Of a DNA stretch of 64,000 bases, positions 11,547-22,979 are shown piece after piece. How positions within the stretch are numbered: the stretch's first letter is position 1; every line of letters begins with the position of its first letter. A model generated the notes under the pieces. The model had not been told where the DNA came from, searched no databases, and saw nothing but the letters and a program-made list of their open reading frames with translations. The translations under genes and the position numbers were made by a program. The DNA comes from Larix kaempferi (taxonomy: Eukaryota; Streptophyta; Pinopsida; Pinales; Pinaceae). Where the stretch lies: the NCBI GenBank assembly GCA_027924585.1, contig BSBM01001067.1, positions 870,001 to 934,000 of the forward strand, in the 5' to 3' direction.

Positions 11547-12417
11547 AAACATCGCAATAAAACTTAATAATAATTTAAAAACTCAATAATATAAAAAACT
11601 AATAATTTCACACTTATTATTTTATTAGGTTTAATTGTTAGAATGTGAAGTTCAAAACTAGATTCAAGGCAGTAGTGGAGGTCATTATCTCGCCCCTTAA
11701 AGGTCCTTTCAGACATATGGGGACCCGAATCAACAGTTTTGGTTGTCAAATTGACACGGTATCAAGTATATGAGAAGGCACAACCATTATAATGCATATT
11801 CAAGTAAACAATTAAATACATTTACACAATCGACAATCAACAATGTACATCCTAAATAAACATATATCGATTCATCGAAGATTACAATGTTTGGTTGTTT
11901 CAATACAAATCTAATGATGATAGAACATTATATATTCAATATACATGTAATGCAGAAGATGTCAAGTTTGCAAGCTTGCTTAAAAACATCGCAATAAAAC
12001 TTAATAATAGTTTGATAATTTCACAAGCTATTTTATCAGGTTTAATTGTTAGAATGTTAAGGTCAAAAGTAGATTCATGGTGGTAGTGGAGGATCCACTA
12101 TCATTATCTCGTCCCTTAAAGGTCCTTTCGGACATATGGGGACCCGAATCGACAGTTTTGGTTGTCAAATTGACACAATATAAAGTACATGAGAAGGAAC
12201 GACCATTATAATGCATATTCAAGTAAACAATTAAATGCAAGTACACAATTGACAAACAACAGTATACATCCCAAATAAACATATATTGATTCATTGAAGA
12301 TTACAATGTTTGGTTGCTTCAATACAAATCTAATGACAATAAGATAGAATATATCCAATATACATGTAATACAAAAGATGTTGAGATTGCAAGCTTGCTT
12401 AAAAACATCGCAATGGA
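11547..12417 (+). repeat. Tandem duplication, ~436-bp and ~419-bp copies
   Basis: AAAACATCGCAAT recurs at 11547, 11983 and 12402. Each unit carries CCCTTAAAGGTCCTTTC, GACATATGGGGACCCGAATC, CAGTTTTGGTTGTCAAATTG and TGCAAGCTTGCTTAAAAACA. It lies immediately past the 3' end of the minus-strand transposase pseudogene, so it may include its 3' untranslated region. Short open frames inside it are not credible genes. Confidence 0.85.
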
Positions 12418-12429
12418 ATGCCATCCTCA

Positions 12430-15400
12430 ATTATTTGTTCATGATCAACTTTGGTCATTTTCCATCTTTTAATTTTTTAACTTTTTCTTCGATGGAACTT
12501 CTATTAATTTTATTCCAGTTGCACATACTAAATGACTATATTGGCAGCGTATGACATCATATTCATAGTCCTGAAAGTAAATATATTTTTCACTTTAATG
12601 GGTTTCTTGGAAAAAATAACAATTTAATATAATCGATCCTCTCTCATATGTAAATCCTTTGTCATCGTAGTCCTCCAATAACTTCATATTTCTTTTAGTG
12701 CCTTGCATCAAATAATATTTCACTTTTTCTTCGTTGTCTGTGGGTGCAATCACAGCGAAAACATTTCTTGTAGTCAATGTCAAATTTGTTTTTTAAATGC
12801 ATTATCGATAACAAATCTTTTGTACTTTACATACATATAATGAACAATGAATTTTGTTTGTTTATTACGTTACCTTCTCTGACAAGATCCAAAATTCTAT
12901 CACCATTAGATGATACTACTATGTCTTTGATTCCAGCTCCTCCAAGCTTGCAAGTGGCATTTTCCCCTTTGGATTAATTTCTCTGTGTTTCCAAGGTTTT
13001 ATATTATGTTTTACATAGTTGTTCATTATGTTTTCACAGAGTTTTGTAGATTCAGTGTTTTCAATGCAAATAGGACAAAAGCATGATTTCTTTCTACTAT
13101 CAAATGCAAACACATTTTGAAAGGATTTTGTTTTAATAGAGTGCAAATCTCTAGTCCCATGTATGGTGCTAGCGTCGTATGGGATTAATCTATCTATATC
13201 TTGGATTCCAATAAGCCAAAAAAGCTTGTGATGTAACAACTCATGAAGGACATATTTTAATGTTAGTGTATATGTTTTAAAGCTATATTTAAGACATACG
13301 TTTAATATTTTTAAAATTTAAAATTAATAGAAATTTTTAAAACAAAATATGTACACATACTTGCATACATCTTTACATTGTTGATTGTACTCATGGATTA
13401 GATTTGAATGACACCATTCGACAACTTGAGTAGCTGAATGAAATCGTTAGAAAAAATAGTTCATTTTCTATCTTCGAAGTGCTCATTTTACACATGCTCC
13501 TACACCATCGTGTTCTCCTTTTCCATGGCTAGTCTCAAGGAAATTCCAATGATGTCTAATGTTCAATTCTCTATGAAGCCGACATAACCAAAAGAATGAT
13601 CATGAAAATTTAAATTGTCCTGCACATCCATTTGACCATATCCAATGTTCATTGAATTCAACTTCACATTTTTTCAATGATGCATAGAAAACATTTTCAA
13701 TACAATATTGTACAAAATGTGTATCATGTGTACGATCATCACTGATCTAAAATGGTATTCTTTGATCACATGTAGACTATCACTCATGCTTTTAATGCCA
13801 TCAATATTGTGTTGAGCATGTCTATGTAGAACATGGACAAATATAGAAACTTGGTTAGAATGATAGTGTTCACTTTGTATCTCCTTTTGTGCAACAAATG
13901 TATAGTTTTATGCAAAATCAACCACAAACAAAATTGTTCTAGGTGGAAAAACTTCACGAGACTGTTTGAACTGAAAGTCTTGCCATCGTGCTCTATGTGA
14001 ATGTTTGGTGTATTTATAAATTTCTTTTTCAAATTTCTTCAAAAAATCTGTCACACATATTTTATCTTCTCGCAAATCAATTCTTTTGGAAAGAGCATCA
14101 AAATAACTTGTAGCATATTTTATATATTCATATCTCTTCCAGCAAATAGTTACATTTGACAATGATTGATCATTATCAATACAATATTTATAATGGAATA
14201 AAGCTATATTTCCACAACGATCGCATTTTTTTTTCCGTTGACACGTTTCTTATGGTAAAATAATTCATCGTCTTCTCTTCACAAATAGAATTCCATATAT
14301 GAAAGCATGGATTGTGGAAGGAGGGGGTGAATTTGGCCAAAACGTTTTACCAAATCCAAGAGAAGTGTCATAATAGAATTCAAATTCCACATGATAACGA
14401 CAACATCTGTCACGAATAGTGATAGGTCTAACATACCATGGTTTATGTTATACAAATGTAGTGATCAACATATTAATTCCACGGCAATCCTCCTTGAATT
14501 TATTAAACAATTGTAATTGTGTCATTTCCAATATATGTTTTGCATGGGTTTCATATTCATTTCATGATACACTTCATCAAATCACATCCCTTGCATTTGG
14601 TGAAACTCGAGCATGTGTCAACCAATATTAATGTGCATTAGCTTTAACACGTTCTCCCATTCTATCTTTGTAAGGTTGTTTACAAATACTTTCCCAACAA
14701 GCAAGTTCATCATTTTCATCTATTTGTAATTAGAATTTGTTATGGTTGTACAATGTTTTTTTCGAGGTTCCTAATATTTTTACTAATTGTGTCGTCAAAC
14801 ATTTTTGTCTGGTACTAGTTGAAATAATTTTTGTTTGAACTACTCTACATGCAACACCGATAAATATTGCATCGGTTATATTTTCTAACACATTATGTTT
14901 CACCTTCAACTCTTTTGTCACCTTTTGAATACCTAATAATGATGTAGCGTCTTTTAACATTTTGGACACTAACAAACATCTCAAAATTTGAGCTTGTGCT
15001 GCTACTTATTCATTTTTAAGAACATCTTCATAAATTCGATTAGCACAATATCGTGCAACGTGCTCGACTATTTTATTCTCATATTTGTCGCAACCAATGT
15101 TTTGTAATATTTCATCATCAATGCTAAAAACACCTATATATTCAGTTAAATTTAATTTAGCATATATCGAATATACTAGATTAGAAACATAAGATAAAAT
15201 CTAGATTCCACATTTAGTAATTGATATTAAAAAAACAAAATTCAATCATGAATTAAATTAAATATACTGAAAATTTACACACACACACATATATATGTAC
15301 ATACCTAAGATTGACTTGATTTCGATTTCATTATGGGTTTCAACGACATCTTCAACAACTTGATTGACATTATGAGACGGTTCTCTCTCATTTTTTTATG

Positions 15401-15775
15401 GAGCATTTTGAAAATTACAATGTATTATAATAAAAAATGGATTTAAAAAATGTATGATATATATACATACCAGGTTTGATTTCATGTTCTTGAACTTGAT
15501 TTTCAATATTCATTTCATCAACATTAGGATGTAAATCTCTATTTACAGCTTCAACAATTGTCTCTTCATGTTTAATTTCTTGCTCTTGAACTCGATTTTC
15601 AATATTGATTCCGTCAACATTAGGATGTAAATCTCTATTTACATCTTCAGCAATGGTCTATTTAGTATGTGCAACCTTTCGCTTTTTGGCATGGTAGATT
15701 CTTTGCTTTTGATTATGAGCTGCATCATCTCAAGTACGAGCACTTTTTCTTTAGTGTTGTCTTTTATTGCCCATG
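12430..15775 (-). pseudogene. DDE-like transposase, degenerate, family not assigned
   Basis: Read leftward from about 15775. A basic N-terminus (KRKSAR..DDAAHNQKQR) is followed by two copies of a 32-residue acidic repeat containing VNRDLHPNVD. A short exon (about 15401-15306) ends in the donor GTATGT. The main body carries LTHARVSPNARDV, a CCRYHVEFELYYD motif (about 14415-14380), KKCDRCGN (about 14230), HSHRARWQDFQFKQSREVFP, VVDFA-stop-NYTFVAQKEIQ (about 13930), WSNGCAGQFKFS (about 13630), SHGKGEHDGVGACVK (about 13520), and a C-terminal Cys segment KKSCFCPICIEN plus NVFAVIAPTDNEE. From memory this motif series belongs to transposase-like proteins common in bryophytes, lycophytes and animals, in which D in DFAENY and in SDGCAGQFK look catalytic. 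Here Glu of DFAENY is a stop and SDG is SNG. Several other stops and at least one frame change are present, so it is inactive. Confidence 0.6.
15495..15670 (-). repeat. 96-bp in-frame duplication in the transposase N-terminus
   Basis: ACATTAGGATGTAAATCTCT recurs at 15521 and 15617, a period of 96 bp or 32 codons. The minus-strand reading is VNRDLHPNVD followed by NIEN and VQEQEIK twice. The period is a multiple of three, so the duplication kept the reading frame. Confidence 0.75.
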
Positions 15776-15839
15776 ATTGTAATCTATATAGGTTTTTACA
15801 AAATCAACACCTTATAACAAAAAAATAAAAATTTGATTA

Positions 15840-16640
15840 TTAAAAAAACACTTTAAACAAATTCATTTGAGTCTTTGAGCCATTTAGAAAACACATTAAG
15901 AGAAATTGGGTTTAAGCCTTTCACCTAAAAAAAATCTGAGAAAAAAAATGCCTTTGAGCTTTTGACCTAAAAGAAAAGTCTTTAACAAAAAAATTCCCTT
16001 GGAGTCTTTGAGCTTTTGAGAAAACACCTTATGAGAAATTGTCTTTGAGCCTTTGACTTTAAAAAAAAGTCCTCAAGAAAAAATCACCTTTAAAAAAGTC
16101 ATTTAGATTCTTTGAGCCTTTGAGAAAACACTTTAAGAGAAGTTTCCTTTGAGCCTTTCACCTAAAAAATAAGTTATTGAGAAAAAAATCACCTTAGAAA
16201 AAGTCTTTTAGAGGCTTTGAGCTTTTGAGAAAACACTTAAAGAGAAATTGCCTTTGACAAAAAAAAAATGTCTATGAAAAAAACATCATCTTAAAAAGAG
16301 TCCTTAGAGTCTTAGAGCCATATAGACAACACTTTAAGAGAAATTGTCTTTGAGATTTTGAGCTAAAAAAAATATTTGAGAAAAAAAATCACCTTAAAAA
16401 ATGTCTCTTAGAGTCTTTGAGAAAAAAAATCACCTCAAAAAATGTCTCTTAGAGTCTTTGAGAAAAAAAATCACCTTAAAAAATGTCTCTTAGAGTCTTT
16501 GAGAGAACACCTTAAGAGAAATTTCCTTCGAGAGAACACCTTGAGAGAAATTGTCTTTGAGCCTTTGAGAAAAAAATATCCTTAAAGAAGTTCCTTAGAA
16601 AAAAATCTCCTTAGGAAAAACACCCCCTAGAAAAAAAAAA
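15840..16640. repeat. A-rich minisatellite, ~105-130 bp units with a 41-bp subarray
   Basis: Variants of GAGTCTTTGAGCCTTTGAGA, AAACACCTTAAGAGAAATTG and CCTTTGACCTAAAAAA alternate about seven times. From 16389 to about 16505 a 41-bp unit (TCACCTTAAAAAATGTCTCT then TAGAGTCTTTGAGAAAA) repeats three times exactly in phase. It lies just upstream of the transposase pseudogene (to its right) and is non-coding. Confidence 0.8.
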
Positions 16641-17649
16641 CCCTTATAATTTTTTTGTGAAGATCTCTATGAAAATGAAAGATGCAAAATTATGAATCTG
16701 CTTAGTGTATAAATAGGGTTCGAAAGAGGTTTAATTATTAAAAGTGGACCCGCATTATTCTAGCCGACGGAATTTTTTGTGATCATGTTTTCGGCCGAAA
16801 TATATTTTCGACCTAAAAAATAAGGAACGTTAATTTTGACGGTGATTTAACGGAAAGCGTCTTTTCGACCGAACTATTTTTCGGCCAAAATAGTTTTCGA
16901 CCGAAAAATAGTTCAGACAAAAACCTGTCAACATCTGAAAACTGGCAAGTTTTCAGGTTTCTCCAATTTCAGAAGGTAAAAGCGATATCCAATACTGCAA
17001 AGTGACTTTTGGAACTGATACCGGTATTTTCTTCATTGAATCTACTTTATGTAGGTATAGATTTTGTTGTATATTTTGGTTGAGATATGATAATTTTATT
17101 TTTTTTTTGGTTAACATGTATCTGTTTTGATTTCATTGCTTTCAAAATTCAATGAAATAAAAATGCAATAACTTCAACAAAAAATGAAAAAAATTATTGG
17201 ACTCATCATTGGAGTGTCTATTTCAAAACGATACTCTTAGATTGTTTAGTTTTAGTGGCAATTGAGAGAAATGTCCACTCTCCCTAAACATGTTTATATT
17301 CTACAAGTTTTTCACATCGATCCAATTCAAAAAACTCTAATAATTAGTATATTCACCCATTGGATACAAACTTATAGTCATGCGTTAATACACTCTTTTT
17401 AGATTGTTGTAGCATATTTTGTTTTTAATAAATACAAGTTTAACAATGAGTTCATGTAGTTCTTCAAACATGATTGTTTATGAGTTCTTTTCTTTTATAA
17501 GAACATACTGTCAAACATTTGATAAATTGACATATCTGAAATCTCAATAAAGAAATCAAAAAACTAATGAATAGAAAGCTAACTAATTCTTCAAAAAATT
17601 TGTTTTACTGTAAAGTGAAATTCTAAATACAAATATAACTTTTGTTCGC
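16641..17649. other. Right subterminal region of the 14.2-kb element, no gene
   Basis: No protein-like frame. 16780-16915 is dense in TTCGGCCGAAA, TTTTCGACC, TTCGACCGAAC and TTCGGCCAAAA motifs, mirroring those at 3610-3785 near the left end. The remainder is plain AT-rich sequence. Confidence 0.55.
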
Positions 17650-17739
17650 CCGAAGTTGAAAAATATGAGAAACCCATATTTATTTTCTCATAACACCCCC
17701 CAAAATAGACACCCACATTCATGATTTTACCCAAAAACT
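17650..17739 (-). repeat. Right terminal inverted repeat
   Basis: Its reverse complement begins AGTTTTTGGGTAAAATCATG, then GTGGGTGTCT, a TTTTGGGGGG run, TTTCTCATA and CTTCGGGCGAAC. It matches the left arm block by block with scattered substitutions and small gaps. Confidence 0.6.
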
Positions 17740-18863
17740 TTTGTGAAGAAGACGTTGGAGATGATGGCCATTCATTCCTTCTTGTTTAGAGATGTTCATT
17801 CCTTCTTGTTTAGAGATGTGACCAAGAGGAACTCTCTCTATCTCTCTCTCTCTCTCTCTCTTAGTTGCTGGGGTTTTTAATTTCTTCTCACATAAGTTAA
17901 TAGACTATGATTAGAGTTGACAACTTTATTCAATTTTGTCTAATAGAATTTTCAGATTACATGCTTAGATAATGAACTCCCATGTGATCCAATAGATAAA
18001 GTTCATTTTTCTTTCTAGCAAATACTAAATTAGATTAATAGATAGAAATAGTGGGCTATGAAGTTTTATCTTTCAATTCAACATTTCAAAGTCCAAAAGG
18101 AAGACGTTGAGAAAGAAACAAGACTCACTACATAAGTAATTTGGATTCATGGAAGCTTTGTTCATATTGACAAGACTTCTATCCTTTCAAAGACCATCAA
18201 CCTCAAACCTAGACATTAGAGACATTTACAACAAACAATGAGCAATTTGGCATTGATCACACAGATTCAATAGTGTTGCGTCATGGTAGCGAAGACAACT
18301 TTGAAAAAAGAATCAATGTCTATGCTATGACAACAAACAACATAATTGTAAGCTCAAGTACAAAACGACCAATTCGTTATCATTGACAAGAGATTCACTC
18401 AACCATGCACATCATAAATTGCATAGCAAGAGACATAATCTTCCAATACCAACACAATAAGGATTCATTAAAATATGAATCAATGGAAATAGTTTTTGCA
18501 CTACTTTAGGATTCGACAAAGTGTGTCAATCAAGACATTTAGACAATTTGTTTTCACCATGTTTCTAGAGATAAAAGAACTGCTCCCAAAATCCCCATTC
18601 ATGTAAATTTTGTTTTGCTCGCCAAATTTTTGAGTTTTTGGATCATTGTCTCGAGAGAAAACAAAATAACTTTGGGGGATATGGTGTACTTAGCTTTGGA
18701 CAATTCGATGACCCAACGATAATGACAAATAGATCACCGAGCAATATTGACAGAGCACAACAACCATGACTAGTCCTCTAAGATATCGTATTTGAGTTTA
18801 TATAAGAATTGTACATGTTAATGTTATTTATATGATTTATGTAAACTATAGAGAGATTGAGGG

Positions 18864-19239
18864 TATGACAATGGAATGTTGCTGATGCCATTTACTATGG
18901 TACTGTGAATACTTTCATGTAGTCAATATACGAAGTTTCAAAATGAATAAAATATATATTTGGTTGCAGTTTTCTTCAAGCTATGTATTATGTTGAATTT
19001 ATCTTGATTGCATGTTTTATGAATGTATTATAAGACATTGTTGTTTTGTTTTATGACAATGGAATGTCGTTGATGCCATTCACTATGGTACTATGAAGAC
19101 TTTAATGTAATCAATATATGAAGTTTCAAAATGAATAAAATATATTGGTTGCAGTTTTCTTCAATTTATGTATTATGTTGAATTTATCTTGATTGCATGT
19201 TTTATGAATGTATTATAAGACATTGTTGTTTTATATCCT
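18864..19239 (+). repeat. 188-bp tandem duplication
   Basis: TATGACAATGGAATG begins copies at 18864 and 19052. Both continue through CACTATGGTACT-type, GAAGTTTCAAAATGAATAAA and TTATAAGACATTGTTGTTTT segments, with few substitutions and one small gap. Non-coding. Confidence 0.85.
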
Positions 19240-19766
19240 TGTTTATCTTCAATAAATCAATCATAAGGATAAAGTAAACTCTCTTTCTTGCCCAAGGTGA
19301 GTGCCAACTTCAAATGGTAATATGTCAGTAACCTTAGGAGAAACTAGACTTTGAATTGTTGGCAAACAAGTTCATTATTTAAGCAAATGCAAGGCCTTCA
19401 CCTTGTTTGATCCCAAATGTCCACAAATTCAAGGAAATGGTCTCCATCCTTTCTTTGTACTATGACCATTAATGGGGTGTATTTTCCGTAAATTCTCTAT
19501 AATATTCTACTTACCTAGGGTCTTCTCTCTTGTTTCAATTAGTTTGTGCTCCACTTTTGTTTTCCTTCCTTTTAGAATGAAGATATTCAAATTCCTTTTG
19601 TAAGGGATAGTCCATTCCCAAACAAAACACTTCCACTTCCGATCATATTAACTTCTCCTCCAATTGTGATTCTACAAAACCTCATGTGTGAAGTATTTAT
19701 TTATCTTCAATAACCATTCCACTATTTAGAGGGAAGGAATGATTTAGACCCATTAATGCACCACCT

Positions 19767-20034
19767 AGAACTTCTTAATATTCTCTCTTTAACTTCTTTT
19801 ATAGTTCCTATGATTGGCTTGAGGGTGAGCTTCACTATCCTTTTGTTGAGTTTCTTATGTCTCTTAAAAGTTACAAAATTATTAATATCTTGGAAACCCT
19901 AGAACTTCTTAATATTCTCTCTTTAACTTCTTTTATAGTTCCTATGATTGGCTTGAGGGTGAGCTTGATTATCCTTTTGTTGAGTTTCTTATGTCTTTTA
20001 AAAGTTACAAAATTATTAATATCTTGGAAACCCT
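19767..20034 (+). repeat. 134-bp tandem duplication
   Basis: AGAACTTCTTAATATTCTCT begins copies at 19767 and 19901. The two copies differ at only a few positions, so the duplication looks recent. Non-coding. Confidence 0.9.
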
Positions 20035-20441
20035 AAATTGGAGCCTTTTAGTGGAAAAAGAAGAAAGAAGATATGAGCTAAAGGGTGCCTTGGCCTTCAT
20101 GATTTTGTCATGCCTGGTTTCATAAGATTTTTGTTGAGCTTTTTCATAGTGTCTTGCAAAGTGTCGTTATTCATACTAATGGGTATGCCTGAATTAGCAC
20201 CCACATAATCCATTTTTTTGTATCCCCATTCAAAATGCTAGTATTAGTGGATTTCTTGTCATCCTTTATCTTGCTCCGAACATCGACACAATTCTTGCAC
20301 AAGCTAATGACTCTTTTCTTTTAGTTTGATTGGAAACTAACAATATAAAAGTAAAATTATTAGCAATTCTTGCACAAGCTATTGACTCCTTTCTTTTATG
20401 TTAAATAACTATCTTATTAATATTTTTAATCTTGAACCAAT

Positions 20442-20706
20442 TGTTAGAATATATGGCTTCTTGTGTAATAAAGACACTTCAACTCTAGGTTGGGTTAGTA
20501 TTCACTTTTTGTGTAAAGAAATTTATCCCACATTCAACATTCATAAGTGGAAATAACTTGCTTAAGGAATATTAGTATATAAGGAGGTGAACTTCATTAT
20601 AATATGTGCACCAATGAATCATAATACATGCACCAATTACTCATGATACAATCGTGTGTTATTTTGTGTATCTCTCATGTGATCAGGTTTCTAGGTTTTC
20701 ATAACA
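20442..20706 (+). repeat. 5' LTR of the gag-array element (265 bp)
   Basis: Starts TGTTAGAATATATGGC and ends TTCATAACA just before the primer-binding site. It shares ATTCACTTT-TGTGTAAAG, TTTATCCCACATTC, AAGTGGAAATAACTTGCTTA and GTATATAAGGAGGTGAAC with the 3' copy; the last block contains a likely TATA box (TATATAA). Confidence 0.93.
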
Positions 20707-20719
20707 TGGTATCAAAGCC
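20707..20719 (+). promoter_or_regulatory. Primer-binding site of the gag-array element
   Basis: TGGTATCAAAGCC immediately follows the LTR CA. It differs by one base from the usual plant copia site TGGTATCAGAGC, which pairs with the 3' end of initiator tRNA-Met. Confidence 0.85.
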
Positions 20720-21026
20720 AAAGTGTACCCCTGTCTAGTCTGCTAAGTATGCTCTTCTCGTGCATCACAAGATTATTTGGACAATCAAAAAGGCATGATT
20801 AGGAATTGAGACCGCTGCCTATTTTTTCCCACAGGCCACGGCCATAAATTTTGATATGTCATAAGCCATTATACAAATACTTTTTCACTTGTCATACAAG
20901 ATTTCAAAAGCTACCGTACATAGCCACCAATTTGTATATATCATACATAGGTAGTTGTGTGAATTTCACTAAGTCATCATACAGATTCTTTTGCAGCCAT
21001 CATACTAGATGTCTTAAGGCGAAAGC

Positions 21027-21188
21027 TAAGCGTTGAGCTGCACAGCATTAAATGCAGCGGCTCAGTATTTAGGGTCCGTTGGATCTAGCGGCTCAGTACT
21101 TAGGGTCCGTTGGATCTAGAGATTCTCTAGATCCAACGGACCCTAAATACTGAGCCACCGCATTTAATGCTCTGCAACTCAATGCTTA
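21027..21188. repeat. Foldback repeat 1, truncated, with internal duplication
   Basis: The left arm begins GGCGAAAGC at 21018 and pairs from TAAGCGTTGAGCTG with the right arm ending CTCAATGCTTA. The apex is AGAGATTCTCT-like. A segment with CGGCTCAGTA-TTAGGGTCCG and TTGGATCTAG is duplicated in the left arm only. The outer nine bases (GCTTTCGCC) are missing from the right arm, compared with the copy at 21340. Confidence 0.8.
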
Positions 21189-21339
21189 ATAGAATCGTAT
21201 GACTTGATTGTACAATAGATTCAACATTGGTTGTATAAAAATCGTATGAAAAATTAGATAAGTACGTTGGTGCATTTAGAATTGTACAATGAATTAGATT
21301 TGTATGGCGAATTAGATATGTACGTTAGTGCATTAAGAC

Positions 21340-21474
21340 ATGGCGAAAGCTAAGCATTGAGCTGCAGAGCATTAAATGCTACAGCTCAGTGCTTAGGATC
21401 CGTTGGATTTGGAGAATCTCCAAATCGAGCCGCCGCATTTAATGCTCTGCAGCTCAATGCTTAGCTTTCGCCAT
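21340..21474. repeat. Foldback repeat 2, complete 135-bp hairpin
   Basis: Ends ATGGCGAAAGCTAAGC and GCTTAGCTTTCGCCAT are exact reverse complements. Pairing continues through GCATTAAATGC and closes at GGAGAATCTCC. It shares arms with the hairpin at 21027-21188, so both are copies of one foldback family, probably a MITE. No clear TSD. Confidence 0.85.
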
Positions 21475-21646
21475 TAAATTTGGTGTATGGATCGAATTCA
21501 TTGTACGATTTGTATAGCCATCGCCATACGCTCAATTTTCAAATCTGCCATATCAAAGGCTATTGTATAGTCTGAACAGTTTGGATGATGTCATAAAAGT
21601 CTGTACAAGCTCTGATTTGATGGCCATATAGCCCATATAGGTTCCT

Positions 21647-22080
21647 CTTTCCCTCATAGGTTCTTCATTTTGGCCGATTTTTTGTGTCGTTATGCCTGGC
21701 AGAGGGCATGGTATTCCACACATTTACTTTCTGTTTTCACCTCCTTTTTTGCGTTGTCTGTGAGGTGAGTTTTTTGTACAGGGCTGTTTACAAGCCTTTT
21801 AATTTTATTTTCTTCTTCCCCTATACTTTTTTCCTGCGGCCACGGTAGCATTCGGAGGATTGGTATATCCTGGCACTAACTAGATTACTTGGCATTTCGG
21901 TATTAGTCAGATGAGCTTGTGCTTAGATGGGCTGGCTTTGTCCCTTATGGAGTTCTGTTTTGTATTTTTCCGGAGATTGGCTGAGTGTTGGCTCTATCTG
22001 GCTGTCTTTTTTGGCCGGGTAAGGAATGTAACCTTTTATACTTCTTTATTCAAGTATAGTTATTTTTTCTGCTGAAAAAA
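21647..22080 (+). mobile_element. 5'-truncated LINE insertion (434 bp)
   Basis: AGGTTCCT occurs at 21639-21646 and again at 22081-22088, a target-site duplication. The insert ends in a short A run right before the second copy, the hallmark of LINE retroposition. It interrupts the spacer of gag unit A at a point uninterrupted in units B-E. The inserted sequence is too short to show a reverse transcriptase domain. Confidence 0.75.
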
Positions 22081-22326
22081 AGGTTCCTTAATTGCTAATT
22101 AAATTTTTTTAATAGACCATATGAATGTATCATTGTATCTAGATTCTAATGGCAAAATTTTAGCATACATGTTTGCTTTATTAGGATAAAATACCAAGCT
22201 ATCAACATACTTCACAAACACAGTGGGAGATCTACGTATTTCTTGCATGATTTTCACTATATTTTACCAAATTGCAGCAAAAGAGTATATGTGTGAGTAT
22301 TTCTAACTATAAAATAATGGAGATGC

Positions 22327-22979
22327 CATTAGAGAAATATTTTGGCTTCAATTTCCACACATAGAAAGTGAAAATACAAATGCAGATGATAAAAAGAACC
22401 TGCAAGGGATTGTAAAAGGAACTAAGACACCGCCGCCAAATCCAACTAAACTATTGGAATGGAAAAGCAGTGGAAATAAAGTTAAAGCCATTATTAGCCT
22501 TACTCTATCAGATTTTGAACCGTAGCATATAGACCTGGAAAAATCATCCAAGGTTTACCTAGGACAATCTGAATAAGCTTTTTGGAGCACAAGCAGTCAA
22601 TGCAAAGTTTTCTTTGAAGCTACAACTATTCAGATTCAAGATGTCTAGCAAGATCATTATGTCAAGCCACATAAATAATCTGAGATCTCTCATCAGAAAG
22701 TTAGTAGATGAAGAAGATGCCAAGGCCATTCTGCTAAACACTCTGCCTTCTCAATACAACAATGTAATATTTACTCTGAGTCAATTACTTTCTCAAACTC
22801 TAGAATATATGATTGTTTCTCTTTTATCTAAAGAAAAGAGAACCACTGCAAGAGAGACTGAAGGTCCTCCATTTGAGATGGCATTTTACTCAAGACACAA
22901 TCAAAGCAAACCAACCAAAGATAAGGGGGAGATAGAATGCTACTACTGGAAGAAAATAGATCATATAGCTTGAAACTGT
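22327..22979 (+). pseudogene. Gag unit A
   Basis: Copia-type Gag segment, from a start resembling MPLEKYF to a CCHC zinc knuckle. Internal stops occur (for example after DFEP near 22525). The knuckle reads CYYWKKIDHIA-stop-NC, so a Cys is lost and the Trp codon is TGA (22971-22973). The longest open part is 22614-22973. In an intact element Gag would form the particle that packages the RNA. Confidence 0.8.

Larger units (their letters stand above)
3540..17739. mobile_element. 14.2-kb TIR DNA transposon with two converging genes, family not assigned
   Basis: Sequence from 3540 rightward aligns with the reverse complement of sequence from 17739 leftward for about 90 bp. Both arms share AAATCATGAA, then GTGGGTGTCT, TTTTGG, a TCTCAT block and a TTCGG-CGAAC motif. 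Inside both ends are GGCCGAA/TCGACCGAAA motifs (3617, 3655, 3775; 16790, 16860-16910). The interior holds a plus-strand five-exon gene (7290-9399), a minus-strand DDE-like transposase pseudogene (15775-12430) and several repeat arrays. I could not find a target-site duplication, so exact termini are uncertain. Alternatively, two elements could share similar ends by nesting. Confidence 0.55.
17740..20436. other. 2.7-kb spacer without a recognisable gene
   Basis: No frame longer than background and no recognisable domain on either strand. It contains a CT-rich microsatellite (about 17831-17862) and two short tandem duplications annotated separately. Confidence 0.6.

Noticed and set aside
9745-16640. 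Arrays as possible CRISPR
   Set aside because: Units vary in length and sequence, there are no uniform direct repeats with unique spacers, no cas genes, and the DNA is plant nuclear.
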